From contig PZJY01000003.1 in the NCBI GenBank assembly GCA_031472005.1, forward strand, positions 2,480,001-2,544,000: a stretch of 64,000 nucleotides of DNA. Direction: 5' to 3'. A model generated the notes under the pieces. That model had not been told where the DNA came from. It saw nothing but the letters and a program-made list of their open reading frames with translations, and did no database searches. Numbering within the stretch: the first letter of the stretch is position 1; each line of letters begins with the position of its first letter. The position numbers and the translations under genes were made by a program. The stretch is from Tetracladium setigerum. Its lineage: Eukaryota > Ascomycota > Leotiomycetes > Helotiales. Of this stretch, positions 22,649-35,735 are shown piece after piece.

Positions 22649-23181
22649 CTGATCTGATCACGGCAGGTGAGGTGCAGCCAATTCGTCGTCAATGGTTGAG
22701 GATGTTGGTTGGCTTTTGGCTTTTGTTTGTCAAAGGAAGTAACTATAGGGTAATAGGTTGCATTTCTGTTCCCTTGCTTCCGTCGCCAACGACCAAAAGA
22801 CGACAAGTCGCTATCCGAAGATAAGCGCCTCCTCCAATCAGATACAGCCAATTCTTACGTAACCTACCAAGATTCAATTCCGTCTCCGTCCTCCAACCCG
22901 ACAGGTCTCGGTGTAAACAAAGTATATCCACATACACCAGCATACATACCTACTGTTTACCTCATCGACTCGCTCGATCCTTGCGATATCGCCCACGCTC
23001 ACGCCCTTCACTCACTCATTATACATCCATCTTCATCGTGTAGTAATTAATGAAGTAGGTACTTGCTAAGTATATCCTACAGAAATGGAAAACTTTTCCA
23101 GATGGGACACCATTGATTGTTTCATCAATCGATCATGAAAGCAGCCATATACAATCAATTGCCATACCTAACCAAAGAAAA
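22649..23181. other. Intergenic spacer
   Basis: About 530 bp between the small mitochondrial-leader ORF and the 3' end of the P450 gene. I see no coding or repeat structure. Confidence 0.55.
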
Positions 23182-25473
23182 CTAATATTTACGTTGCGCC
23201 TCCACAAACCCAACCCTCACTCCATCACCAGGCTGAAGCACAATCTCCGCCTTCAAACACGGCTTTCCTCCATCCACCGCAAACATGAAGTTTTCAACCT
23301 TCTCAAACTTCTGTAGCATTCGCACGATCGTGTAGCCCATCTCGGTCAATGCAAATTGTTGACCTAGAACCCGAAAGAGTCAGCTTGGTTAAGATTGGAT
23401 GGAGATAGAGATGAAGATATGGATGTGAATGTGATTGTGCATGAAGGGGGACTCCCGGGGGAACTAACCAACACATAGACGCGCTCCCGCATTGAAAGGA
23501 ATATACTGCCAGTGCTTGGGCTGCCACGACTCCCATCTCTCCGGCCAGAACCTAGCAGGCTCAGGTGTGAGATCTTCTCTTCGTTGCAGCAGGAGAGTGG
23601 AGTAAGCAATGGGTGTGTCCTTCAGGATGCCAACAGGATCGAGACCATCTGGTCCACCTCCGCGAGGGAGAGTGGTATCCTTGAGGGCCATTCGAACATT
23701 GAAAGGGACTGCAGTCCTATTAGCCGGCGACATGGTTCACAAGAGAAAAGTCTTCGCTTACCGGAAGGGTATATCCTCAAAGTCTCGTTCATAACATTTT
23801 GCAGGTACTTCATATTCTTTAGGTTGGCATATGTCGGTGCCTCATCCAAGCCGACTTGATCAATAATCTCATCTCGTAACCTCTTTACAACGCTGGGGTT
23901 TCGTGCAAGCTCATAGAACACCCATGAAAGCGTTGAAGCGGTGGTGTCTCGGCCAGCGAGTAGAACGGCGACAAGTTGATCACGAAGCATCTTCCTATCT
24001 CTCGAAAAGGCAGCAAGGGCGTGCAGAAGTGTGTATGTCCCCTCGGATTTATTTTTGTTCTCAATATCGGCAGGGGATAGGCGAAGAGCATCATCGATGT
24101 AGGGTGTGACGAAGTCGTTGATGACTTTGATTCCGGCAAAAAATGTCTTTCTAGGCACCAGAGGATTCAATGGCCTGTGATGTATTCATTATCAACCTCT
24201 GATATCCCAAGCAAGAAGAAAGGACAAGGTACTTACCCGGATCGTGCAATCATATTCTGTACTCGTTGTACCTCGCCGAAAGCATCGGCGAAATGTTGCC
24301 CTGGATTCTCCAGACTTCCAACACTTCGACCCAAAAGGAAATGGGTGGCAGCATCTAAGGTATATCTGAAGAACAAATCACTCACATCCAACTCACCAGT
24401 CGGCGAAGACTTCCCAGCCTTTTCAATTTCACTCAGCAGAATCTGAACATGCTCCTCGAAGATGCCCAGATCACTGACTCGATCCTTGATGAACTGAGGG
24501 CGGATGAGCTGTCGAGATGCATGCCACATGTCAAGATCAGTGGTGAAGATGGAGTCACCTAGGAAGTCATGCCATTCTTGACGGAAGGGCTCTCCCTTGC
24601 CATAGTCAGTGAACTATGCGGGAAGGACATTGTTAGTAAGGCTTTCTCCAACGATACAACACTGAGAGATGAGAACACTGAAAGATAAGACACTAACCTG
24701 TGTAGCAAGGATTGCCTTGATATTCTCTGGGTCGGCTGTGAAGATTATTCTTGCCGCTCGTTAGTTCACAACGTTTGCAACTCATCATGACTGGATGGTG
24801 GTATCACTAACCGTCGACCAACGGGCTTCGCTTCCTACAATAATCACATACCATATCAGCCATTGCTCGAGCAGTACAACCACTCCCACCGATCACAATG
24901 TAGGTAGGTAGAGTAAAGTAGGTACATACCATAGTATAATTAATGCCCCCCCTCGAGCTTAGCCACGAAATCCAAGTCTCCAGGTTTTGATGGGTGCGCG
25001 TTCCCTGAACTGCTTGATAGATAAAATCCAGATCTGTGTTTGTGAAGTTAGCATTAAATCATTCGGCCTATCCATCATCCAAGATCTCATCGTATTATTC
25101 CTCGTTCATTCATCCATTCAATCATTCATTCATTCAATGAATCCACACTCCCCACTACTTTCCACTCCACCCACACCCAATCGCCATCACAACGCATCAA
25201 ACTTCCATCCCATCCTATCCCATCCCATCTCATCCCATTCCATTCCAAGTATGACTGTATGAGAAAAGAAGAAAAGAAAGAAGAAAAGAACAACGAGCAG
25301 AGAACGCAAAACATACCATAAGGAAGCCAAGTCCTCACGCGCTTCGCATGCCCGCCCAACTGTCGAATCTTGACCTCATCATTAAGCCATCTCAAACCCA
25401 GGACAAACAACACCAAGCCCACCACGCTCAAGGCTAAGAATTTCGGCGAGACGGCGAGGAGATCGGTGATCAT
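23182..25473 (-). CDS. Cytochrome P450, CYP52-like
   Basis: Membrane-anchored haem monooxygenase of 515 aa. It resembles the CYP52-type alkane/fatty-acid hydroxylases, so lipid omega-hydroxylation is the best guess. Exons: 25317-25473, 24930-25033, 24812-24834 (23 nt), 24698-24749, 24237-24613, 23762-24174, 23469-23708 and 23182-23363. The N-terminal anchor is FLALSVVGLVLFVLGL. FTADPENIKAILATQF and WHASRQLIRPQF are typical of the clan. The I-helix AGRDTTAS, the ExxR motif ETLR, WPERW, and the haem loop FNAGARLCVG are all present; the haem loop is split by the last intron. The first intron is long (283 nt) and carries CATTC- and CATCCC-type repeats. No frame break. Confidence 0.92.
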
Positions 25474-26822
25474 GATAGATTAGTTAGATATCAATCGAAT
25501 CGTGGATGAATAGAATCAACTCTCAAGTTATTTGGATAATGAAGTGTGTGGATAGAGGGATAGATGGATAACTTGGTCGGGTTTATGAAGGGAAGGAGAG
25601 GAAAGGGTCCAATCCAGATACTTGTATTTGAATGGCAACGCAGAAGAGGAGGTCAAGAGTCGAGGTCGGGACAAAGTTGGGCCATGTCGCAAGTTGCAAG
25701 CTCCGACATTTCTCTGTTCGAATTCGGAAAATCACAAGTACAGTTAGTAACTAACACCTAAATGAGGGAGTGCGTGCGTGGTTCAAGGGGGGTCGAGAGT
25801 ACGGGTAGGTGCTTCGCTGGTTTGGTTTGACCGTCGCTTCCGCGGTGGGTGTCATGGATGCACATTAGTCCCGTTTCATCAGGTATTTTGTTCACCAAAA
25901 ACCGAGACACTAAAAACTGGTAATTGTAATTGGGTAATTTTGTATTTTCCACCCCTACCCTGAAAGATGGGACTGGACTGTTGTGAGTTGTACGTACTTT
26001 CTCGTTAGGTGCCCCAAGCGAGATCTGTGGAACGGATGGATCGGGGTGACGCAGGGGTTATCGATGTCAATGTACTACCGTACATTGACTAAAGCCAGCT
26101 AAAACAATTCAAGCTAAACAATCAGCTAAATCTAGACCATTGGGACCGAATGTATTATGGATAGATAGCAGATAAGACTCTCAATAATCTGGCTGTTCTT
26201 CAACAAACACGTAAAACCCTCTCCTTTAGGTATTTCTTTCTGTGCCTTGTATCATCTACATTTTATCCCAGTACTGTAGGTAGATACATTTCTGGGGAAA
26301 GACAAGGGGGGAGACGCGAAACCAATGGGATGGTGTCGCCAAGGATCGACAGACAAGGTTCCCCTCAAAACTTGGTCGCACAATGTGCCAAAAACTGGTG
26401 ATGCGAGCAAGAGCAGAGATTTGTACCGAGCTTTCACATGGTTGACGTGGGGTTGGTTTGGTGGGACAAGAACAAGAGGCGAGGGAGGAAGAAACACATC
26501 ATAACGGAAAGACGGACGACTAGGAAGGTTATAAATAATTGAGAATTAATAATAGGTAATAACTGTTAATACTAATGGGCGTGCAAGTTTAAAAGTAATT
26601 ATGAAAAAAATGCATTATTTGCATTATGGCTTTGCTACCCTCGTCGTCGGGAAGTGCTAGCTAGACCAAGTCGTTTCTCCCTCTGCTTCCAATGGAAAAC
26701 CCATCATCCACCCCAAGATATAATCTTACCTACCTAATAATCAATTACCTTCCTTCCCAAGAAAGGAAAGACTCCAACTAACTAACTGACGGCTCCTCCA
26801 ACAAGTCGAAGCTCCCTTCCCT
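25474..26822. other. Intergenic region, about 1.35 kb
   Basis: Promoter of the P450 gene and 3' flank of the hexosaminidase. There is a short AT-rich stretch near 26525-26620. No gene or structured repeat is recognised. Confidence 0.55.
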
Positions 26823-29257
26823 TCAAAGAGAACACTCACGCGCATCATTCTGTGTACAGAAAACCATCTGCACAGGACCGGCTCGAATGCCTCGCGCGAC
26901 CATGCGCTCTCGCATTTCTGCCAGCCGTGGAGCAGCGGTGATCTGACTTCGATTCTGGCCACTGCCGTCTTGTCTTCCGGACCATAGCACCTCTCCTACG
27001 GCACCTAGAATCATTGCCCCATTATCAGTCACAAGTTAAATGTCCTCAGCATTGCACTACTTATGTACCCTCGGTGTGGAATGTGGAGGGGTGAACTTAC
27101 TAGCTCTCGGCCAAACCATATCATCAAGATTAACCGGGTCAGTCTGCTCACTCCAGATGTGACACTCACCTCCCAACACGAGATGGGCTTGCGATTGCGG
27201 GATCCCGGCGAGAGGGTCAAATGAGTACGCAAGACGCCAGTTCTTGACCGGGGAGCAGTAGTCGTTGAATGGGTAGTATTGCTTGAACGATGCCCCGTTT
27301 TCAATGTTCAGCCATTGGCCTGCACCGCAGTCAAGATACTGATCGTTGATTCTCATATTAGTAGGTGTGTTGGACACAGATGGGAATAATGATGCGGCAT
27401 ACCCAGAAATCGTAAGATCCCACAAGCGCTTTGTGTCCTTTGGCCGTGACTTGGGCGGCTGATGCTGACTATTTCTCGACTTGTCAGCATGTTGTTCGAA
27501 TGAGAAATATCAAACAAAAATACAACTTTCAGAAGACTGTCAATTTTCGCGGTCACTGGGGAAGCAACTGAGAAGTATAGAGCGCACACTCAACCAAGTT
27601 TGCACAACAACATCTTTACCCAGAGTCAAATTCCAATCGAGGGCCATCTCTTCCCAAACTACAGGCGTGAGTCCGTATTTTCTGATTTGTGCATGGTTTC
27701 GATCGACGAGCTTTTGCATGAGCGGTTTGATTACTTTGAAATCATTGCTTTTCAAATTTTCTTCGAGGAGATACGAATTCAGATTGACCTCGTCACCACC
27801 GGTGTGGAAACTATTGCAATAAGTCAGTGTTCTTCTTCTTCTTCCTTTCTCTAAAACTTCAATATGCAATTGGAATCTCTCAGTCGGCCACAACGCACTT
27901 ACTATGATGAATATGGTTTGATTCGAGGTAGGACATCATCAAACAAAGTGGTGAGAAACTTGTCAACAGCTGAGGAGTTGAGTTTTAGCGATCCACACGG
28001 TGGCTCCAAACAATATGTCGTCCCTTCGGCGTGTCAGAATATCTTACAACTGTAACCTAGGAGGAAGCAGGGAAAATGATATAATCAACACTTACAAGGC
28101 TTCGCATTCGCTGCGGTAATTAATTCCGGGTGAGAAAGACCTATCGCCGTTGTATGTCCCGGCATGTCAATTTCAATGTATACTTGTACCCCTCGCTCAA
28201 TGCCATATTTCTGTATTCTCTCAAAATCAGAGGGGCTGTATGACAACCCCTTCTGATAGGCACCTTCCTTCGCAAGCTCTGGTATTGCTGGAATCTCCAA
28301 AGGCCAGGACTGTGAGTCGGTCATGTGAACTGAAAGGGGATTGATAATCAGCTTTACTCTCGTGTTCGAGATGTGCGGATTCTCCAACGATACGGGGTTA
28401 TGAACAGAGGGATTGAAAAATGCCTAATTACTCTTCAAGAATTGTACTTACTATGGAGTCTGTTGAACTTATTCCAGGATAATGCATCGATCGTTCTCAG
28501 GATATTGTCCACTGGGTACCTGAACACAGAAAAGTAAGTCAATTTTGGGAGCTTCTAGAAAGCTTAATGGAACGTTGCGACCATCGAAATAGAGGAGGGA
28601 ACAAAAACCTGCGTACCAATTCCTTGATACGTCCAAATTCAAACCTCGATGTGGGAATTTGGGCCCATCAACAATCACGACAGGTGCGAGGTTGGTGTAT
28701 ACGCCGGAAATGGACGAATGCTGATAGAAGAGCTGAACGAATGTCTCAAGCGCGTGTAAGATACCAGTTGAAGATGTTGCCGTGATTCTCGCCTTTCCGT
28801 CCGTAGAAATCGTAAGGTTGTACGATTCGTCCACCTGGCCCGCCGCCGACTTGGAGATACTCGAATTATCAGATTTTATTTGAACGATGTCAAGTTTCCG
28901 GATATAGGTCTTTGACAGATGCTGGGACGGCTCGAAGTCGACAAGTTTATTGCGAGCGACCAGCTTCCAAGGGACGATATTTTTCTCGAAAAGTGCAACC
29001 TTTGCTCGTGCGACTGCTGCTTGCACGATTGATCTACTGGTGATATCTGGCGTGACTGCTGCCTGTAGAATGAATTCATGCTCAGTTGTACTCAAAGTGA
29101 ATGGGACATTGTTGCATACGCTCCCGCTCGTGTAGGAAATATCAAAATCTTGCGATATCCAAAGCACTGAGTGTCCATGCTCAAACTTTTGTGGTGCAGG
29201 CCACACAGCCATACATTCCACACAAAGCAGAACAATTAGATACAGAAAAGATAGCAT
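26823..29257 (-). CDS. Secreted beta-N-acetylhexosaminidase (GH20)
   Basis: Exo-acting enzyme of 590 aa that removes terminal GlcNAc from chitin oligomers; it would act outside the cell or in the wall. Exons: 28617-29257, 28452-28519, 28096-28329, 27903-28023, 27588-27810, 27403-27468, 27101-27338 and 26823-27004. The signal peptide is MLSFLYLIVLLCVECMA. A GH20b-type N-domain ends in STGILHALETFVQLF. The barrel starts at HRGLNLDVSRNWYP and continues with HMTDSQSWPLEIP and the catalytic Asp-Glu pair in HTGGDEVN. VWEEMALDW and GGECHIWSEQTDP follow. Two splice sites are unusual but give the expected protein: acceptor CGAAG at 28024 and donor GTGCGC at 27587. No frame break. Confidence 0.93.
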
Positions 29258-30903
29258 GTTAAAATGTTGAAATTTATGAAAGACAAAAATCGTTGTGTAC
29301 TAGGGGACTGAACCGAGAAGAAACAGCGAAGATGGGAATATGGGCTTTTAATATCAATCTTGGGCAGCAGCCGGAGCAATCATGTACTACTGATCTGCAT
29401 TCCTCAAAACACAGTCCATCGACACGGTAGGTTTAGGCTACGCGGCTCGAAATTTGTTGCTGTGTAATATGCACAAGCGTACGAGGCTGGGCCGGAGAGG
29501 AAATGTTTTCGCCGCAGTTTTGGAAGGTGTGACTGCTTGAAGAGAAAGTTCCTGGGCTGGATGCCTTTAAGTTCAGGAGGATTTGAGATGGACGAGCCAT
29601 GCAATGCCGAAATTAACGGTCCTCGTCCTGTCGAGAATGAGAGAGTGGCAAAAATCGAGTAGCTTAGGTTCGATATGGTCACCAATGAAATGCGCCAGAT
29701 ATTTCATTCCTCGCTCCGTGTGACTGAAATTTTAAGATGATGCAAGTGTTCAGTGAGACGTCAACTGGAGTACACAATCCAGTGAGGCTACTTTGGTTCT
29801 TGGGTAACACGTAACGGAGAAGCTAACATGGAGGAGAGTTGTAAATCTTCCAGCATTGATAAATAGCAGTTTCCTATTTTGAGCTAGGCAATTTTGGCGA
29901 GGTGATTAGACTTGAGGATGGGCTGCTTTCCGCACTTTAAAGGCAATGGGGAATTTGTGATCTGCAAGATGATTGTCGGTCAGTCTGCTTTTGTCGACTT
30001 CGAGCACGAGGAGTTCTTCATTAGCAAACAAAACATAAGAATGCCAGACGCATACATGTGCCCCAAACACAGAAGCATAAATCTAATATGCCTAGCAAGA
30101 CCGATACACCACGGCAAGCTGGTAGCGTTGTGGAATCGACTTGAGCGGGAGGGGATGAAATTCCAAGGGAGGAACGTCGACTGGACAGGTATGAGTAGAT
30201 TTCAGAGATCTTGACAAATTAAACAAAGGATGGTTGCAAATTGGAGATAGTGGAGGGCTATCAGGTCGGGTTTCTCATCCTTCTCGTGGTGAGTGAAGGT
30301 GACAATGGATTGTATGCTCGAAGGTACAACACAATTCCAGGTCGTGATCGAGACAGGATGTGAAGGTGTTTAACCGTTTAGGCGTTTAGGCGCTGTACCC
30401 GAAGGATGAGTCATCATCAGTGGCGTCTTGGCAGGTTCTGGAAACTGGAGGCTGAATGATTTAGCATCACAAGCACCGCGACAAGGTGAGAAGTCCAATA
30501 CCAACTTTACGGTACAATCACGGCCAGACCAACAACGTTCAGCGCAAGGCAAATATATCTTCAAACTCCAAGATCTGCCTACCTGTCATTCATCGCTTTT
30601 CTTTTCACTAAACGCCGTCTTGCTCTGCAGCCTCCAACTCGAATTCTATATCCCCTCGCTCTCTTTGTTCGCCAATACCCAAACGCATCTTTGCCAGAGA
30701 ATCAATCGCCACCACTCTTTGTGAATCAAGAGTCCTTCTGCGAAAGCTTCAATCTCCTGTCGTCCTCGATACCGTTCGATCAATCCAGTCAACCATCCAA
30801 AGCCGCTGTCGTTGCGCATCGCATAGTCGTCGCAAAATTCGCAAACTTTCTTCCCCCCTCACATTTCGCATCAACTTCAGACCGACCCACCACAAACGCC
30901 AGC
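29258..30903. other. Intergenic region, about 1.6 kb
   Basis: Divergent promoter space between the hexosaminidase and NAB2. A 100-codon frame at 29912-30214 has no domain or coding signature and is not called. Confidence 0.55.
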
Positions 30904-32501
30904 ATGTCTATCGAAGTCGTGCTTGGCTCGCCCTTAGCTCAGGCTCTGAATGCTGCAATCCAGCCAAAGCTCGTTGAAGTGGGATGGAGCACCGGTGATG
31001 ATTCAGAGCTCGCGGAATACGTTATCCTTATGCTTGTCAATGGAAAAACTCAGGACGAAATTGCTGCAGAGTTATCGGGTGATCTCCTCAATCTTGGAGA
31101 TGACGACCCAGGTGCAAAGGACTTCTCACAATGGCTGTTCCAACAAGTCAACCATTTAGGCAGTGCCCAGCCATTTCCTGCAGTAGGTAACTCAAGCAAC
31201 CAGGATCAATTTTCAAATGCTGGGAAAGATGCAGAAATGGGCGATGCCTCAGATTCGGGGGATGTGAACGTGTAAGTAGCCTTCCCTATCTTTGCTTTCT
31301 CACGTGCTGACTCGAATTTAGTCCTACTGGACCGAAATCCATGCGAAATGGCCCTGGAAGCCGCCCAAGAGATAAGCGCATGCTTGGACACTTAGCAAAA
31401 GCCATGGACAGGACGGGCGACTCGGTTCTTCATCGTGTACGACCACAGAGTGGAAATGAGCGCATCAACACACATTCTAGGGGAGCCCCAACTGGACCTC
31501 GACAGCAGATAATGGGTCGGGGTGCAGCACGTCCACCGAACGTACGACCAAATAATGGGATGGGTGGGATGCCCATGGCAGGAAACACCGCCTCTAATGT
31601 AATGAATATGACTCCACAACAGCAAGTAGAGCTCTACGCGATGCTCGAGCAACAATCTAGACTCATGGCGCAGATGCTCGGTACACAACCACCACAGCAC
31701 AATGGCATGGGATTCGGAGGTGGAAGAGGTGGGCATATACAAGGAAATGGTGGAATGGGCGGTTTTCAACAACAGCAAGGTGGAAGATCGTTATTTGATC
31801 GTGTTCAGCCAAATCCCCAACGACCTCAGCACAATACCTTCAACAACAATAAGTTTGCATCAAACAACCAATTTAAGGCCAAGCAACAGCAGCCACGAGA
31901 GGATGGTCCGTCGTCGTCCATGGATGTTGAGATGTCTCAGGAGAGCTCAGACCCATCAACCACCGTCTGTACCTTTAATCTAAAGTGCACAAAGCCGGAA
32001 TGCCCATATGCACATCAATCGCCAGCTGCCCCCCCTGGTATGACGATCGACCTTGAGGACCTCTGTTCTTTTGGAGCTGCATGCAAGAATATCAAGTGTG
32101 TGGGTCGCCATCCATCGCCAGCTAAGAAATTTGCACACCAAGCCGACACAGATTGTAGATATGGCACGAGTTGCACGAAAATCGACTGTCCATTCCGTCA
32201 TGCGGCGAAGCCCAAACCACTTTGTCGCAATGGATCCAACTGTACAAGGCCAGGCTGCCCTTTTACGCATACCACGACCATGTGTATGTTCAATCCATGC
32301 ACCAGGCCATCGTGTCCCTACAAGCACGAAGATGGCCAACAGAGGCCGTATGAGGATAAGGTATGGACCGCAGAAGGGGCAAAGCAGCACGTAAGCGAGA
32401 GAAAGTTTGTGGAAGATGAGAATGCGCAAGAGGAGTTGATTAAGCCTGATCCAAATGCAGCGCTCGATCTTGAGGTGAGCACGACTGAGGTAGCTATATG
32501 A
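30904..32501 (+). CDS. NAB2: Nuclear polyadenylated-RNA-binding protein Nab2
   Basis: Predicted 515 aa; exons 30904-31271 and 31322-32501 (50-nt intron). The N-terminus matches the PWI-like Nab2 domain (SPLAQALNAAIQPKLVEVGW ... EYVILMLVNGKTQDEI). A Gly/Gln/Asn-rich linker with an RGG-like patch and QQQQ follows (about 31480-31900). The C-terminal half has five CCCH fingers, for example CTFNLKCTKPECPYAH, CRYGTSCTKIDCPFRH and CMFNPCTRPSCPYKH. In yeast, Nab2 binds poly(A), limits tail length and escorts mRNA to the nuclear pore (family knowledge). The start at 30904 matches the domain boundary; upstream in-frame ATGs only add low-complexity sequence. No frame break. Confidence 0.9.
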
Positions 32502-33072
32502 GTTGGATGAAAAGGAGGGAAATGGAAAAATAAGGAGACTAGGAACTCTCTGTATAAGTAGACCCAGAAATAGCGCCATAAATGGCTGTGGGTCACATGG
32601 CGTTGGGCGGATCTTTTTTGCAGCACCTCAATTTTTCGTTGAGGTTTAGAAGCGAAGTGTAATTATATTCTAGATTAAGGGAATGTACACCAAAGAAGTA
32701 TTTGTACGCAGCAATATCAGTGATCCGCGTCGTGAAGTATGCTCATCCTTTATCCTTCTCCTCCCCATGTACTCAAGGGGCTCCCTCTGTTTGTGACTAC
32801 CCTGAATGATGATTGAGATACCCTATTTTCCTTATATACTTGCTATTTTCATTGTTTTCATGAATTCCAGTAGTTATTCGAATACCTATGTACTCGTCCC
32901 TGTTCCAGAGGCTTGCCCTCGTTCCACATGCCACTTGAGTTCACGCGCTAACCCTAATCGGGCTGATGACGAGAGGACCGACAAGAGATACAAATATTTC
33001 CCAAGTCTACATTTTCTACCAATTCGCGACAATTGGGCACAGAAAAGCCCGTCTGACCATCCAAAATCTCTC
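32502..33072. other. Intergenic spacer
   Basis: 571 bp between NAB2 and HEM14. The upstream part of the HEM14 frame is open from 32806, but the sequence there is not conserved-looking. The ATG at 33073 gives a better leader. Confidence 0.5.
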
Positions 33073-35050
33073 ATGTCTTACTCAACATCCGAACATGCGG
33101 TAGCCGGCCTTCTTAGACAATGCTTCATCACGCCCCGGTGTCAAGCTTTGCAATGGCAGCATAGCTCCGGCCAAACCACGCGTTGCAGACCACGAAATCT
33201 TTCACGCCAGTATTCGACCGCCCGATGTTTGCAGAGGAGTTCCATAACTAGAACAGGAGGTCTCGAAACTCTTTCCAGACCCAATGACGAGAAATGTCCA
33301 ACAAAGCACAGAGCCCGCTGCTACAGCAAGTCCGTTACTTCCACAGAGCATGGAGTTCAAGACAAGGGAAGGGAGAATATCGCGGTCTTAGGAGGCGGCA
33401 TTACTGGTCTTGCCAGCGCACATTATCTGGCTCGGGAGAAGCCAAATGCAAAAATTACCATATACGAAGGGAGCGATCGATTGGGAGGATGGTTGAATAG
33501 CAAGAAGGTGGAGGTTGAAGGTGGCGCCGTGGTCTTCGAAAGTGGCCCACGAACCTTGCGAACCGGTACAACTTCAGGACGGGTTACTGAGGAACTGGTG
33601 TGTATGACTTTTACAATTTTATGAGATCGTTGTTCTAACAATTTTTTGTAGATTACCCAATTAGGCATTTCTAATGAGGTTGTCATCACGCCCAAAGGAG
33701 GCCCATCGGATTCTCACGACCGCTTTATATATTACCCTGATCACCTCGTTCGTATGCCAGGGCCAGGGCAGGATCCATTCGCTCTCCTTTGGGGCCTTCT
33801 CACAGAGCCGGTATTCAAAGGGCTTTTCTTGGGATTATGGCGCGCACAAGCTCCTCGTGGGCCACCCGAATGTCAAGATGAATCGGTAGGCGATTTCTTG
33901 AAAAGACTTCTCGGTAGTGAGCATGTAGGAGACAACATCGCCTCCGCTGTGTTCCATGGCATTTATGCCGGAGATATTTACCAACTGAGTGCCAGGTCGT
34001 TGCTCTCATGGCTTTGGTACATAGATTCGCAAAATAAAGGCCAGTGACTGTACATCTCAACGATATGGCCGAGAGAGCAGAATGGTCGACGCCGAGAGAT
34101 ATCGATCTCAAAATTAGCCTGGATGGGAAGCTCGACTCTACCTTACAAGATTTCTTGAAGGGAGCCAGTGTCTATACTTTCAAGGGTGGAGTTGGTACTT
34201 TATCGAATGCTCTCGAGAAAGGATTGCGAACAAACCCGAATGTTGTATTTAAGACGGAGGAGAAGATTGATAACATCCGATACGATTCAGAGCGAGATGC
34301 GCTGAAGGTAATCATTTCTATCACCCTTTTAGACAACACAGCTCACTAACATTAACCGAGATCACCACTGAGAAGCACCAAGCTCCCATCACATACAACA
34401 CTGCTATCTCGACCCTCTCCGCCCGCAACCTCTCAGCCATCACATCATCCACCCTCCCATCCCTCTCACACCAACACTCCGTCACAGTAATGGTCGTGAA
34501 CCTCTACTACCGCGACCCGCACGTGCTCCCTGAACAAGGCTTCGGCTACCTCATTCCACGCACCGTTTCCTACGAACAAAACCCTGAATTCGCCCTCGGC
34601 GTTGTCTTTGACTCCTCCGCCCTCCTGTACCAACAAGACACCGCCCCAGGTACCAAAGTAACCGTCATGCTCGGCGGCCACTGGTGGGACGGATTCTCCT
34701 CGTATCCCGACTCCAAAGAAGGGCTTGAAATGGCCAAGGCGGTGTTGAAACGCCATCTCAATGTGACTGACGACCCGGAGGCTTGGGAGGTGAATTTACA
34801 CAAGGAGTGTATACCACAGTACAAAGTGGGACATGATTTAATGATGCGCACGGCGAATGAGGAGTTGAGAACAGCGTTCAGGGGGAAGTTGAGGGTGGCG
34901 GGGAATAGTTATAAGGGCGTGGGATTGCATGATTGTGTGCGTAGTGCGAGGGAGGTGGTGATGGGTCTTGAACGGGCAGAGGGATTGACGGGGTTGGAGG
35001 ACTTCGCGAGAGAACCAACTTGGTTGAGGGGTGTACCTGCGAGAAAGTAA
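33073..35050 (+). CDS. HEM14: Protoporphyrinogen oxidase, mitochondrial
   Basis: FAD enzyme that oxidises protoporphyrinogen IX to protoporphyrin IX, the penultimate step of haem synthesis, at the inner mitochondrial membrane. Predicted 623 aa; exons 33073-33597, 33652-34307 and 34361-35050. An Arg/Ser/Thr-rich leader of about 95 residues precedes the dinucleotide motif VLGGGITGLASAHYL. Further landmarks are YEGSDRLGGWL, ESGPRTLRTG, YTFKGGVGTLSNAL and the terminal GNSYKGVGLHDCVRSAREV. Exon 2 breaks at 34039-34042: uncorrected, it stops after DSQNKGQ. With one base restored it reads SQNKGPVTVHLNDMAERAEW and everything downstream fits. Because the pathway is essential, a sequencing error is more likely than a dead gene. 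Confidence 0.9.
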
Positions 35051-35735
35051 AAAGAAGAAAAAGATGGAACGAGAACATAAGTCAAAGAAAGGAAGCAAGA
35101 AGACTCTCGGTTGTCATCTGTTGGATTTTTGAGTTGAGTGACTTACTCGCTCGCTCGCTTAACCGCTTATTCGCCACAAGGAAAAGGAGGTTTCGCCAAA
35201 AGGAAGAAAAGGAAGAAGGAAGAGGTTCAGGAGTTAGGAAGGAAGGCAGGGAACAAACACAATCCGATTTTTCTTTTGTTTTAGAGATGTACCTACTACT
35301 GTACAATATCGACCAAGTTGTGTAGAGAACAATATGTATTATATAGGCATATACCCGACATGAGGCTCTCGCAAATTTTGGTTTGCTACAATCAATAGAA
35401 GGCCAAAATATTTCTACTATTCAAAGGGGAGAAGAATTATTTGCTCAAGTTCACAATTTCACACACTCTCAAACGTCACAAGACTCGGAAAGGCTTAATC
35501 AGACAAAGATGTGTTCAAACTTATTAACATTAACTAGGTAGGTAGGTATATCTACGCCTTTCTTTCCAAGCCCATTTCGTGAGCATTCTAAACCCTTTCA
35601 TATCTAATATAACCGCCCCAGATCCCAAATTTTAGTTTCATCATAGTCGTTACCGTCATGTTCCCCATCCCTATTTACAAGTCTTTCCCATACATACGAT
35701 CCCGTCCCATTATACATCAGACCAGCACCAAGGCC
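35051..35735. other. Convergent intergenic spacer
   Basis: 685 bp between the stops of HEM14 and the Crh-type gene. It is AT-rich toward the right side and contains no recognised feature. Confidence 0.55.

Noticed and set aside
29912..30214. 100-codon frame between the hexosaminidase and NAB2
   Set aside because: No motif and no support from splice sites or codon pattern.
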